A stretch of 29,023 nt of DNA from assembly GCA_946803715.1 (NCBI GenBank), contig CAMPET010000035.1:118573-147595 (forward strand), given 5' to 3'. Position numbers and translations under genes: made by a program. The DNA is from Beroe ovata (Eukaryota; Ctenophora; Nuda; Beroida; Beroidae). Of the stretch, positions 1 to 12,235 are shown one piece after another (position 1 is the stretch's first letter; every line of letters begins with the position of its first letter). The notes beneath the pieces were generated by a model. It ran no database searches, was not told where the DNA came from, and saw nothing but the letters and a program-made list of their open reading frames with translations.

Positions 1-549
1 AGTGTTTCTACACGTGATGTGGCGGCAGTCTGTCAAATATGCCGCGTTCTTTTTCATATCATAGACTTTAAAATAAAGAACGCACAGATGCCGCGGACAG
101 AAACAACCAAATCTCATTTGGTTTTGGGAAAAATTTACAATATGTGATGCCGGGGACTGTAGTACCTTGCTATAATTCGGGGGTATAAGGACCCCCACTC
201 GTCTATTATCATACTATAGTCGGGTTAATAAGTAACTTGACGATAATAACTCTGATCCTAATTAACAGTGCACTGGGGTTACGACAAGCTGTTAATATAC
301 CTTGCACTAGGGCAGACTTACTTTAGTAGGTGGCTATGCTTTTCATATAGTATTACGCAGTGCTTTCTCAGTCCGTGAAAGTGTTCACACGCGTCGGAGA
401 CCTGAGAGATATTATTCCTTTATTCATTTCGGAAGAACTGTCAAAATTTCACCATTTTTTGGTGATGCGAATAGCCCAACGTAGAACATGTGTCACGTGT
501 CATAACCTCGTGGAACAATTCACGTTACCTTGGTAACCCTAATACGTGG

Positions 550-578
550 ATCACGTGATAATATGTATATCACGTGAT
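550..578. repeat. Two copies of palindrome ATCACGTGAT
   Basis: The perfect palindrome ATCACGTGAT occurs at 550-559 and again at 569-578, separated by 9 AT-rich bases. Two more CACGTG cores lie at 11-16 and 494-499. CACGTG is the canonical E-box bound by bHLH-ZIP factors such as USF, MITF and Myc/Max. No gene start is visible nearby, so a regulatory role is only inferred. Confidence 0.5.
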
Positions 579-1403
579 ATTGTCAGCTGACGCATGGCGC
601 CATAGAGTCTCTTGGTCAAGGAGCCGCTCCCAATGATCTATTGGTGTGTGTATTCTGAACCAGTCACCCGAAAACTTATGCCGGCACTCTACGGGCCTAA
701 TGACGTGACAAAGACGAATACGTTTAATTTTGAAAAAAATAACTATTCTGAATGCTAACAATCGCAAGTTTTCTTATTCCTCGAATTGTTGCTTCAGATG
801 GCGACATACTGCGTAGACTGAGGACACGAATTGGTCGTACAAGGATGACACGGGTAATTTCTCAGTTAATATATTATGCATTCAGAAAGGTATATAGTAT
901 TTTCCAGGGGAATGAACACAATATACTATGTGCGGTGGGAAGAGCGGCAAGGGAATGTGGATTGTGGTGATGTAGTGCTCAAAGGAAATGACGATTCCGG
1001 AGAAAGAGGTCGAATATCAGCCCCCACCATCCCGAATTGATGGTTCTGGTTAATGGGGGGAGGGAGTTTACATCACCATACTGGAATATACCACAGACCA
1101 TGGACAGATTGACATATATACTGACGGGTACCTTCTACCATGTCGAGTGACAAAGTGGGTAATTATTTTGGGTGCGAGCTAAATTTGAATTCACATGGGG
1201 GGAAATAGTGAGAAAGGGAACTTGAAAGTAAGCACCAAACGGCCGACGGGGGAGGGGTAGGGACCACCCCTGCCTTTAACACGGTACAATATTAAAATTT
1301 AAGATAAAAGCTCGTAGCCAATAAATGTGACAGGTACAGGTATATAATGTGGGGAGAAGCACCCATTCTACTACTAGAGTGCTACGCGAGAATATTGGGA
1401 GTG

Positions 1404-1556
1404 ATGACGCACCCCCCAATATTAGACTGAGTGACGAACTGGGTGCTGTGACGCACCCCGCAATATTAGACTGAGTGACGCATTGGGAGCTGTTACGCAC
1501 CCCCCAATATTCGACTGAGTGACGCACTGGGTGCTGTGACGCACCCCCCACTATAT
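1404..1556. repeat. 44-bp minisatellite, about 3.3 copies
   Basis: A 44-bp unit beginning near GTGACGCACCCCCCAATATT is repeated about three and a third times with a few substitutions per copy. Each unit contains GACTGAGTGACG. The weak open frames crossing the array in both directions are products of the repeat, not genes. Confidence 0.85.
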
Positions 1557-4500
1557 CATTATAGACTAAATGACGTACCAAAACTATTGGACAGTGTGAT
1601 GCACAAGGTCTTCATATTTCGCTGCGTGTGGTATCGACCATCGAAACGACCGGGTAGGTTTGATAAGGACTTCTTGAAAAGCAAATGTTACGGGAAGTTG
1701 GTGCGAGTCTTCGACATCCAAGTCAGATCGAGCACCGTTTGTTATTTATGGAATTTCATTCCATTTGCTGCAGGTACGCATCGCTTCCTAATCTAATCTA
1801 ACATCAAAGCAACAACCTATAATCTGTCAACCTAGCAAACACAGTGGTCCGTCTTTTTTGTCTTCGTAAGATGCTCAATAATCAATAATTGACCACTGAC
1901 CAGCTATTATGAGCGTTAAAATGAGATTGTGTAATGTGTGTCTGAGTGTATATTTGAGTGCGCGTATATGTATCAGAAAAGGAGATAAAACAGGAAATAA
2001 AAACTCAACAAACGAGAATAATTCCTAGAAGAAAGGGGAGTGGTGGGTGAATGTGAACCCAGCAGAAGTACCAGATGGTAGGATGATGACCATCTGTTGT
2101 TCATTGGGGGAGAACGACCAAACACAACAAGCTAGGTTTCTCACAAAAGAGAATGGGGATTGACAGCGACCCTGGCATCTTTTTTTCGTACCCTCTTGTT
2201 AATTACTATAGGGAATAAGTTAATGCACTGAAGTAAATTAATGATATAGGTAGGTATCTATATAATATACAACTATTGTGAAAATACCCAACAAATCTAG
2301 TTCACAGGGGAAGTGTGAAAAGTTTCTGAGTAACCTTGTAATATATATATTTTCCTACATCACAATATAGAACGGTTGTGCGAGTGTGTGCGTTGTGAAA
2401 GACGCCTCTTCACATGCTGATCATGTGACTGGTATTCTCGATGCTGATTGGCTCTTCAAACTCAGCTCTTCAGTCATCTCATCGTATTTCTGTGTTCGCC
2501 TGTGAAGCACAGAAGGCGAAGAGAGTGAGTGGTCAGGGTGAAACAAAGACTAAAGAGCCGGGAGAATGTGTGTCTGTGCCGTAAGGATCTCACGATGAGA
2601 TTCGTCAATACACACACTCCTATAACAGCTACGAACAGGACAAGAGAGCGACCAGATGTTGCACGAGACAAAACACCAAACGAGTTTGGTTGCGAGTCTC
2701 CACCTCGTGTATGTGTGAAAGAAAGAGAACAGTGACACAAGGAGAAAATAACAAGGGTATTATAGTGGAGTTAATCCAATGATAAGAGAGAGAGGGAGGG
2801 GGAAACTACACCATATGTTCCGGTTTATATATTTGTCAACTGGAGGGTCTCTGCCCGTTTCCCACCTTCTCCTTTTATTGTGAAACCAGGTGCAAACAAG
2901 ATCTGTAGCCACCAACATGAGGACTACAGTTCATGTTGTATACTCAATTCCTCCTTCTCTACACTTTATTATGTATCGGGTAACAGTGCCGTCAATTAAC
3001 AACTATTATGATGAAAACAATGACAGTCTGTCACTACTACTAACTCCCTTAACCGCTGTCCCGACGCTAGTTGACTATCAAAGTGAAACACTTGGGAACC
3101 TCCATGCCGCCACAATGACAAGCTGCTAATGACACCTTTTCTGCGGAACTTATAAAGGTGCTTAATTTATAATCGTAGTCATAATTTCCGTCAACACACC
3201 GCTCCAAGGACTTGACTAGATTGTCAAAAATGTAACTTAGTCGAGAAAACTAAACTTGGTGCTAGAGTAAAGGAAGCAAAGAACGCATTGGCCGATTTCC
3301 ACAAACTCTCCCTGACATATTTATTCATTATATTTCATTGAGCTGCTGCAGCGGATTATAAAACACAAACAGGAAATGTCTGATTGTCTGCCGCGAGGTA
3401 TTAATGAGACGTCGTTGCTGCATTTCCTTCTCCCTGGTAATAAATATAAAGGAGTAGCTGTAGTAGGAGGAGGAGGAGCAATGACTCATATCAATCAATC
3501 ACTAACGAACAGGACACGGCTGAACAGGATGATTTTACAGATTTGCCTCGGCACAAATATTCGTATTATTCATGCTAAGAGGACGTCGTTTAACTGAAGT
3601 TTAGTGTAAACTAACAAAATATATATGGGGATAAAGAAGCACGCTAAAAATACAGTTTAGCAAACCAACTTCAAGCAAACTGCACGCCCTTATTTTATGA
3701 GGATTGAAATTTACCCTGGCTTAGTAAGAAATAAAGAGTTAATTGCAGAGTTAGTGGCCAATGTCATTGTACAGGTTAACTGGGAAAATAATGCTAACAG
3801 TGGCTTGGGAGACAGCAGCAGGAGCATCAAGTTCAGCTTTTCCGCTAGAGAGATCTGTAGTTTCAGGCCAGGAAGTGTTCAGGGGAAGCTCGGAGAGCGA
3901 TTAAACATTGAAAAACGGACTGCGCCCAGCGGTACCTCGCGTGATTTTATTCAAAATTTATTTATTTATTTTAGTCCGTTCCTCCAGAACAAGTCCTCTT
4001 CCTTCGAGGAATTGCTCTGCACTAACGTTATTATGTAACAGGGTAATTATTACTGAACGCCAAAAGATCTTTTGAAGCAAGAGCACTCGGTTAGGCAATG
4101 GCATTTCATGCACGCTACCAACTGTGCAATACGGCCTTAATAGCAGTAACTCGCTCCAGCTTTTACAGACATTCGGGTTCGCAGATCAAGCAGTCCAATT
4201 GCTTACCGTGAAATTAGTGTGCAGACGACAAGGTCAAATGACTAACTTAATGAGTGGAGTATTAATAACTGGAGGAGGCCTCCCTAAACTAACAGGTAAT
4301 CACAGTAAACGGGCAGGGATGTATCTAAAAGTGACAAATGACACGGCACTCATTGGAAAGAGCAACCCACTGGATATACCCACTAACTGGGTACGAAGTT
4401 TTAACCGTTCTATCGAAACACCTTTCCCCTATAATAGGAATCCTCGTTAATTGAGCCCAGTAAATGGGTTCCTTGTCGAGTACTAGGGAATCATGTGACC

Positions 4501-5140
4501 CGGATACAGTCACCTCTCAGGAGCGTAGACGAGGGAGGCTGGGGGCCGCGGCCCACTCAAAAAAATTGAATCTCTGATGAAAATTTCGCCCTTTCGAAGA
4601 GAACTTTGTGTCGCATTTGTGTCAAAATAATCTAACAGGTTTCTGACTGAAGGTTCATGTGTTTATAAAGGTGACGAAATAATGTGCGAGTGAAAATAGT
4701 AAGCTGAGGAAACGGGGGATCAAATGTGTATGACTGTTAATCGTGGTATTACCCATATAAAGGCGCGTACGAGAGGGATAAGATGGATTCACCAGAGAAA
4801 ATTGAGGGTCCCTCAAGTCTTACTCCAAATTACACATCAAGGATCCGTGGTAGGCAATGTCTATTCGGATTGGTGTTGCAATTCTTCAATATTGAGATGT
4901 GTGGTTAATATTTAGGATGAGACACTTCAGTTTGGTTTTTTGAACCTCAACTTTGAATTGCAGAGGAAATTAGTTGCACCGTCAAACATGGTGTCAAAAG
5001 ATATGGTGAGTGAGAGATCTTTTGGTAACTTTGATGATAAATAGGACGAGAAGTGTTGTAACGAACATTTTACTGTAGCAATAAAACGAAGCGTTGATCT
5101 GTTGTAATATTTCAATTCATCTGTCATGAATCACAATCAT

Positions 5141-5165
5141 AATCATAAACATGGTGTCAAAAGAA
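5141..5165 (+). mobile_element. Possible LTR end plus primer-binding site fragment
   Basis: The sequence AATCATAAACATGGTGTCA closely matches, in opposite orientation, the boundary at 6840-6858 where an LTR-like end meets a TGGTGTCA primer-binding site ahead of a gag-like frame. A third ATGGTGTCA lies at 4988. No internal retroelement coding sequence follows here, so this is at most a decayed fragment. Confidence 0.25.
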
Positions 5166-6630
5166 GACCAGGATTGAATTACGTGGGGCCATGAAATATC
5201 GCCCCAGAATAAAACAATTAAAATAAAGTCTATTTTCCGAGTGACAAACAAATTACACTGGATAGTGGCTGTTGAGCAATGAACGCACCAGGGTCTAGGA
5301 GGACTCGCCGTTGGGTTTGGGGAGGGCAATCTCAGCTCGATATAGCCGATAAATTACTTTTCTTGGAGGACAAAGGCAAAGGAAAGTGAGCAATTGCATC
5401 TGGACGATCATTCTGCGGTAAGAAAAATATGGTGCCACCAAATGAAAAGCCTTTAAGAATAACAAACTAGTACCTATATCAGTTAGTATGGTATAATCAT
5501 AAAATTCTACACTGTCCAAGCATAAATATCTGGTACCCTGGTAGTACAGAGAATGGGTGCCCTTTTGTAATCCACGGCTCCCTCTATTATTCACTGTGTG
5601 AGTGTGACGAGAGGGCGTCGCGTGGCATTTACTTGGAATCATGAGCCCCCCATCATTTCACCTGAAACTTGGTGAAACACAAACCAATCGTACAATTTGA
5701 GTTCTGTATATTATAACAATCAAACCTCAGGCTGCAATGTGGAAGGCGGAATTTCGGAGATTCGGACGCTTATTATAAAGGAAATGGTGCAAAACGAAGT
5801 GCAATTGTTGATCTGCAATTGCACCATGAATGTCGCATGATATCACATCTCACCCCTTGAACTGAATTCTTCCCACGATATAATGAATCAATAACCTATC
5901 ACTTGGTGCAAATTGAGCAATATTTTTTTGCCAAATTCCAACGTTTGTCACGATGCCAAGATGAACGGAGCAACCGCCAATAGTATGGTGTCATGAGCTC
6001 AACAGAAAGCTAAAAGGCATTATCGGTTGTTATTTCTCACGGAGATAATGTGAGAGTACCGTATATATCTCTTGGCTGCAATCACATAATTCGTTGCAGT
6101 CATTTCATGTATCTAAAATAAAGGTGTCTCCACAGTTCACTCTCCAAATACTTACTGGAATAACTTAAACGGAGAGTATTGCATCACACAGTGGATGAAA
6201 TTAATTGTCAGGTGAATAACGCACAATTGATCACGGTTTGGCACGGGTGTTGTTCAATAATGGACCTTAATACCTTATTTCGGAAAACTTAACTATGATA
6301 ACTCATTACTTACATGCTTTTTTCGATACCTACCCCGTTTGCAGACCTTAATAATACTTCTCATCACATTTCATAATGAAAAGAAATCATGTCTTTCGGA
6401 AATGTGTTCATTGATAATTTTAAATGATTGATGAAAATTATTCCAATTTGAATTAAATTAATCGAATAATTGGATACAACGTCAATGTTTTGGGCCTGTT
6501 CTTTTAACTTTTGAAAACAAAAATCATGACTTGATGTAACCATGGCTCACCTTAGCAGTTTTGTCAAGTGCTGTTTGTGGTTATGGTTCTACATAACCAG
6601 ACCAGAAATCCATTTCCTGAGAAATGAAAA

Positions 6631-6858
6631 TTAAAACCTTTCATGACTGATGAATAACATAAAAACGACATAGAAGTTTTGAGCACAGAGGGTCTCATAC
6701 CTCATATGCTTCCTGGCATCATCGACTGAGCCAAACTTAGCCAGCAAATAGTTTTCTAACTCTTCAATCCAATCATCAATCAACTCCGTTGCATCATACT
6801 TGGATAAGTGAAAGTCTGATACCATTGTCGCTGATCTCCTGACACCATGTTATGATTC
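6631..6858 (-). mobile_element. LTR retrotransposon remnant: LTR end, primer-binding site and gag start
   Basis: Reading the minus strand, sequence ending in ...AACA meets TGGTGTCAGGAG (complement of 6836-6847), the form expected where a 5' LTR ends in CA and the primer-binding site begins with TGG. Within about 20 bases comes an ATG (6825) opening a 64-codon frame whose start, with DFHLSKYDATELIDDWIEEL, resembles the N-terminus of retrotransposon gag proteins. The frame then leaves recognisable sequence and stops, and no protease, polymerase or second LTR is seen. A GTATGAG at the end of the conserved part could be a splice donor, so an exon of a gag-derived host gene is an alternative. The outer LTR end was not located; it would lie between about 6860 and 7300. 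Confidence 0.4.
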
Positions 6859-7470
6859 AGTGAGACTCCGAGTTAGGATCATAGTCAAAACCTATGACAA
6901 TATCAAATGTTAGTACAAGTATAATATCAATGATGATATTCAAATAATATCATAATACCTACCTATGTCACCTATGCCTCTGTCCGTTGATCTTCAATAA
7001 AGCTGTCCGCTGTGACCGCTGCACAAGGCAGATGCCTCTTTATCTATTCCCCAACAAAGGAGAGATTTTGAGTTAAGTCGAGGTGTAGCCTCGGACTGGC
7101 AAGGTATCAGGAACAGACATCGGGAACAGACATCAAGAACTCAGTCAATCGAGTTATGGTCGTGTTTCTGAATGTAGGAAACATGGCTACTGCTCTCTCT
7201 ATTCAAATAGATAGGTATTCATTATTCAAACACAGTCCAAATCATTTGTAGCTTTGAATATTCCAAACTGCCATATCATGACCTTGAAATGAATCAAATA
7301 TGAAACTGAGATCATTCAGATAACGTTCCCCAACCGCGAATTGAACAGGAACTTTTACATATTGTTCATGATAAGGAATGGTAAGAAATCAGTTATTGCA
7401 ATATTGTTATTGGTTCAATGCTTACATATGTATAAATATGTATTTATAATTAACTGCATGCAAACAAAAT

Positions 7471-8364
7471 TCATAACAACAACTCTTCTAAAAACTCATC
7501 CATCTCTTCTTCGTTTGATTTAATAAGAGTTTCAGGTGCTGGACCTGCCCAAATGTTATTACTTTGTGAATCATCTATATTCTCCTCTGATGCGGATATA
7601 TTTTCTGATTGTGATAAAGCTTCCGGGCTGCGGTCTGCTGTGATTGATGATTTAGATGAAAATGATTTGTGCTTGCTTTTCTTTTCTTTTCTTTTCTTTT
7701 TCTTAGATACCTTCTTAACCTTTTTAACCATGTTTAATTTTATTGAACAATCAGGACAAAGTCTTATCCTTACAAGAGCGTTTTTCTTTTCTTCATTTTC
7801 AGAGTAAGCAAAGGAAACTTCCCAACTAGTCAAAATATCTTGTTCAGAACAATATTTGTTTCCACAAATAAATTGTCCTTTCCCTGATTTAACTTCAGCT
7901 TCAATCCTCCAACGAAGAGCTATTTTGTGTACTTCAAATTTAGACAAATCAGCAATACAATATTCTTTAAATAGCTTGTCATAGTACTTCTTAGCTATCT
8001 TTTCTTCCCATGATTTAGTATCATCAGTTTCCCATAGAAATTTGTGGTTCTCTTGAAGTATTGTGAAATCATTTTTATCATTCCTAGCGTCTCTCTGGAA
8101 GTCTTCAACCTTACCACCATAGAATTTTATGTAATTACGGATAAGTTCTTTATGTCGGCTGTAAGCATCCATTTTCCTCAAATGATATGCCTGAATTTTC
8201 CATGCTTCTTTGTCATGGTAAGAAGTAAATCCTCCTAACTGATCAGCATTTTTCTTGTATGATCTCTCCTGATTTGAATCTAATTCCTTCTCCAAGGCAT
8301 GTTTCTTAGATGGCTGCTCTTCAAGATCAGAGTCATATCCACCATAATCCATTAAGGCATCCAT
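7471..8364 (-). CDS. FRA10AC1: FRA10AC1 family nuclear protein, intronless
   Basis: The 297-residue protein matches the FRA10AC1 family along its length. It has an N-terminal GGYDSD motif (8-13), the family core KYYDKLFKEYCIADLSKF (126-143), and GKGQFICGNKYC (161-172). Two cysteine pairs (C167/C172 and C203/C206) could bind a metal. A Lys-rich segment (214-233) looks like a nuclear localisation signal, and the acidic C-terminus WAGPAPET...EEEMDEF is typical. The human protein is associated with the spliceosome, so a role in pre-mRNA splicing is likely by homology. The whole frame is one exon, whereas vertebrate genes have many introns, which fits intron loss or an old retrocopy. The frame is intact. 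A strong acceptor, TTTTTTCTAG (minus strand, ending at 8388), precedes the ATG by 23 bases. Confidence 0.93.
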   Translation of the reverse strand: MDALMDYGGYDSDLEEQPSKKHALEKELDSNQERSYKKNADQLGGFTSYHDKEAWKIQAYHLRKMDAYSRHKELIRNYIKFYGGKVEDFQRDARNDKNDFTILQENHKFLWETDDTKSWEEKIAKKYYDKLFKEYCIADLSKFEVHKIALRWRIEAEVKSGKGQFICGNKYCSEQDILTSWEVSFAYSENEEKKNALVRIRLCPDCSIKLNMVKKVKKVSKKKKRKEKKSKHKSFSSKSSITADRSPEALSQSENISASEENIDDSQSNNIWAGPAPETLIKSNEEEMDEFLEELLL

Positions 8365-8950
8365 AGATGAATCTTTCTGACCAATTCCTAGAAAAAATAT
8401 CAGCAGTTGGTCTGATAGTGATCACTAATCACTTCTCACTAGTAAAACCGTTTTTAGTCATGAAATTCCCATTATTTCACTTCTGAAACATATTTCATCA
8501 ATTTGTCCATTTGTTGAGACATACATCTTTGCAAAAATAAGCACAACCATCTACAATAACCATGCACTGATTCCATGGGAATAGTTCTAAGGGCGGGTAT
8601 CTGATTCCTATAGAAATGTAGCAAACAATTCACTACTCTTAAAAATAGTTCACATTGTCTCACTGTCTGCAATCATGAACCATCCATAGATCACAGACAA
8701 TTGAATTGCGGCTTGTGTGACATTACATAATGAGTGTTCTAGACTTAACAACTTTTCAGAATTTCAGATCACTGAGTAAAAGTTGAAACCACTTTTAATT
8801 TTACAATATAAGAAACAATATCACAATGATTGAAATCAACGAGTTAAATATAAAGGGGCATGCAACCAGTGCACAAACATTGCATTGCAGCAATACATTT
8901 GACATTTCAATTCAGTACAAATAAGTAGAAACCGAGGGTAGTTATTTGTT

Positions 8951-9075
8951 TGTCGATCGATGATAGACCCTGTCGAGAATTTCGTTGCGCGCGCGCGGCG
9001 CAAACTTATTCTCAGACGCAAGCCGCTTCGCGGCTTGCATCAGCGGTCTGGCATCGCCCGACAATTATTTGTGAT
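8951..9075 (+). repeat. GC-rich dispersed repeat, copy 1
   Basis: The copy starts with TGTCGATCGATGAT, then TGTCGAGAATTTCG, an alternating CG tract, GCAAACTTATTCTCAGAC, and CATCAGCGGTCTGGCATCGC. The same ordered blocks recur at 9271-9350 and, inverted, at 21731-21872. It has no coding capacity and is probably a non-autonomous element or satellite-derived unit. Confidence 0.7.
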
Positions 9076-9270
9076 TGTTGAACTTTATCTGACATTCGTG
9101 CGCCTGACGCCTGTGTGGCATGGCATGGCCGGTGGCGTGGCCACTGGCCGCGTAAAAGCATTAACAGGGGTTCGGCGCGGTTAAATGGAATCTTGTCGAT
9201 CGCGATCGATGATATAATACATAATAATATAATAAAAACCGGCTCTGTATATATAATAAAAACCCGGCTC

Positions 9271-9350
9271 TGTCGAGAATTTCGCGCGCAAACTTATCTT
9301 CAGACTTTCATCATGATCAGCGGTCTAGCATCGCGGATGCATCGCCAGAC
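9271..9350 (+). repeat. GC-rich dispersed repeat, copy 2
   Basis: This shorter copy carries TGTCGAGAATTTCG, CGCAAACTTATCTTCAGAC, and ATCAGCGGTCTAGCATCGC in the same order as copy 1, with a reduced CG tract and no TCGATCGATGAT start. Confidence 0.65.
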
Positions 9351-10531
9351 TAGTGAAATTTGATAAAAAGAATGTTTCCTCGCTTCGTGGGTGCGTGACC
9401 CAAATACTTATACTCTACGCGCGCACTTGCAGCATGCAGGCACTGCGCGTTTTCGTGTTTTTTAAGACTTTTCACTGTTTCCAGTTTATCAAGGGGCGCG
9501 GCGTGCAATCAACGTGTGCCACAAAGGAAATTCTGCAAATAAAAATTGCCTTACAATGTTCCATTCACAATTCAGATACCAAAAGGTTTGTAAAATTTCT
9601 CTTTACCTCAGCAGAATTCTCCTTTACACTTTACTCCCATAATCAATAATATTGTATAGTAGGGTATTCCCTATTGTGGGCGCTTTGCAATATTCTCACT
9701 TTGTGTGACCTAATTGTGATAAATGAGCGCGAGCATTCAATTAATTCTAGCTACTTCATGAAAAGATGTATTTTAGCGAAAGAGAGATCGCATTGATAAA
9801 TCGTTCTGCAAGACTTTTCTCCAACTCTGTATTTGAACACCAATAAGAATACTTTAAGTAAACATTGTGTTGAGCAGCAAGATCTAAATGAATCACACCA
9901 GTATGAGTGGTGTGCAGGCATCATCAGTCCAATACCTACCTCAGCTTTCAGGGTGTTAAAATTGCAAGAGCTTTTTATGAGGTAGGCCCCCCAAGCATGA
10001 GCAGTCACCCCCTGGTACCGGTTATAGCACTGTGAAGTGCAGTGATATTGTATAGATATTGTATAACCCCCACAACTCTAGACCCAACTTTGGGTTCCAT
10101 GTAGTTCTCAATAAGAAAGTGATACAGAGAATGGTATTATATGTTGAATCCATTTAAGTTGATGTGCCACTATAATAATGATTTAAATTATTATTATTAG
10201 TTAATTGCTGTCACATGATCTCATATATTTGGGACCCCTCCCCAATAATACCAATATATCCTATATGCCATAGTCGTTTTTCAGAACCCATTTCCCAATA
10301 CAACTTCCGACGCTAATAACAAAAAATCAAAGACATAAATCTAAAATATCAAATGATTGTACAAAGCAGACTCCTTTTTCTACCACCTTGCAAAAAATAC
10401 CGGCTCTCTAACTCCATTTGGTCGAGCTATCCATACCCAATGAAACCACTTTTCTATAAGTGCCTTATCCCTTTATATTATAGATTCTCATCCTTTGACA
10501 TTCAATTTTTCTAAATATAAATTCATCAAGT

Positions 10532-12235
10532 ATGGTAGAAGCTGAGAATGTGAATGAAGTTGAATCTACATTCCAAGAATCAGACAACCACTCAACCAGT
10601 AAGACTCAAGATGATATCCTGAGTCATTTTCAGGAAGTAACAGGTAATAAGATTGGGTCATTGAAAAGCAATTGATAACAGATGGCCCATTCATCTGTCT
10701 AGAGTACTTTAGAGGAATCTAAGAAGGGGAATGGGGATGGATAGAAGCTGTAGCTATGATGTAAATTTGATATTTTCTAAAAAGGAACCTTTACAGGAAA
10801 GATTGAAGTAGAAGAATGCCTTCGCCTATTAGATGAGAGTAACTGGGATTTAGAGCGTGCAGTTCAACTATCCTTCAATCCTTTCACAGCTCCAAGCAAT
10901 GATGAAACCACCAGTCATGCCAGTGAGGACAATGAGGAGCAGCCTGGTGAAGATCCTGTGAATAATGATAGGAATATAGGAATGAACAATATGAACTCAA
11001 ATAATCTGCGACAACGGGTTCTGCAGAGTTATGCAAACCCTGGATTGAATGCAAGCAATCCCAATTTCATAGGACCTCGATTCAGCCATTCATCCGGTCC
11101 TGTCATAAACAGGCACAACTCATCCCTCTCACAGATGTTATTTGGGCAATTTTGGAATATTCTTTTCTTTCCTATCACAATTGTATACAGAGTGGTTTCA
11201 ACCATTGCTAATTTTGCACTGTCATTCCTTTTTACTCCTGGACCGCCAACCCAGAGACAGGCTACTCAAGAAGTTGAGCAATACATTTCTGAGTTTGACT
11301 CCAGATACGGTAGCTTTTTGCATCCCCGATTCTATCATGGTACATACAGAGAAGCAGTTAACCATGCTAAGAGACATCTCAGATTCCTGTTGATATATCT
11401 ACACAATGAAAATGATACAGCTTCCGTTCAATTTGCTCAGAATGTTGTTTGTTCGAATTTGATCAAGAGTGTTGTTGAAGACAACCTTCTCTTTTGGAGT
11501 TGTTCAACCAATAAGACGGAGGGTCGCTGTGTGGCTGAAAGTCTGAACAAAGCTACGGCTCCCTTCATAGCACTTCTTTGCTTCAAGGAAGGTCATATGA
11601 GAATGGTATACAAAAACCATGGCCATGCCGATGTGGAGACTATAATTAGTGCTTTGACCGCATCCATAGTTGAGAATGAGCCCTATTTGGCACGACAGCG
11701 TCGAAACAGAGACAGAGTTAGTGAGAGCTCGTCGTCACAGTTAATGCAGGAACAGGATGTTGCATACCAGCAATCTCTCATCAGAGATCAGGAGAGGTCT
11801 CGGAAGAAGAAGGAAGAGGAAGATGCTGTTAGAGCTATGAAGGAGATGGAGGAGCGTAAGATCCAGGAGAAAGAAGACCGTATTGCAGCTCGCGTTGCTT
11901 TGAGGGAGAAGTTGAAACTCTGCATCCCTGAACAGAACAAAGACGACACCCTTTCCCTGCTCTTCAGATTACCCAACGGATCTCGGGTAACGCGGAAATT
12001 CTCACCTGACACCACGGTAAAAGAGATTTATGAGTTTGTTCTGACGTGTGATGATTCCCCCAATTTCTTTACCCTTTCAAGCAACTTTCCGAAGAGGTTG
12101 CTGCCCTGTGCGGGTGAAGCATTCACTAAGTCATGTCTCGAAATGGGCATACAAACCTCCACCACATTCTTTGTACAAGAGCTTCATTCCGAAGATGAAT
12201 CCAGTCAGGAAGAGGAGAGTGAGGCAGAAATGTGA
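10532..12235 (+). CDS. FAF2: FAF2/UBXD8-like ERAD and lipid-droplet adaptor
   Basis: There are two exons, 10532-10643 and 10797-12235, joined in phase 1 (donor GTAATA, acceptor TTTACAG), giving 516 residues; human FAF2 is about 445. Order of domains: an N-terminal UBA-like segment split by the intron (about 25-65); an Asn-rich linker; a hydrophobic hairpin (about 150-183, with FWNILFFPITIVYRVV) of the type that inserts into ER and lipid-droplet membranes; a UAS thioredoxin-like domain (about 200-330, with FYHGTYREA and LLFWSCSTNKTEG); a charged coiled coil (about 355-410); and a C-terminal UBX domain (about 420-505) with the p97/VCP-binding FPR-type loop as FPKR. By homology it recruits p97 to ubiquitinated clients at the ER. 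It heads a run of six same-strand genes. The acceptor-like AAG before the ATG is weaker than in the neighbours. Confidence 0.93.

Larger units (their letters stand above)
1..6630. other. Gene-poor region with no confident coding gene
   Basis: I see no recognisable protein family here on either strand. Open frames are short (up to about 115 codons), biased by simple sequence, and lack conserved motifs. The region contains a 44-bp minisatellite (1404-1556), CACGTG palindromes near 550-578, a short GAGA-type tract near 2785-2805, and sequence resembling an LTR end plus primer-binding site near 5141-5165. Unrecognised exons or regulatory sequence for a gene outside the window cannot be excluded. 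Confidence 0.6.
8388..10531. other. Intergenic region between divergent FRA10AC1 and FAF2
   Basis: This holds two copies of a GC-rich dispersed repeat (8951-9075 and 9271-9350), a direct repeat of ATAATAAAAACCGGCTCTG-like sequence near 9228-9271, and a stretch at 9380-9470 that shares GCGTGACCCAAATACT with 20482-20497. Open frames at 8472-8672 (-), 9353-9649 (+) and 9751-10008 (-) show no family I recognise. The promoters of the two flanking genes presumably lie here, but I see no clear TATA box or initiator. Confidence 0.5.

Noticed and set aside
3697-4038. 113-codon open frame on the plus strand
   Set aside because: No recognisable motif, no splice context and a low-complexity C-terminal part.
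8472-8672. 66-codon open frame on the minus strand upstream of FRA10AC1
   Set aside because: It has a protein-like composition and a possible acceptor at its start, so it could be a terminal exon, but I recognise no family and found no partner exon.
9751-10008. 85-codon open frame on the minus strand
   Set aside because: No family resemblance, and it lies in repeat-rich intergenic DNA.
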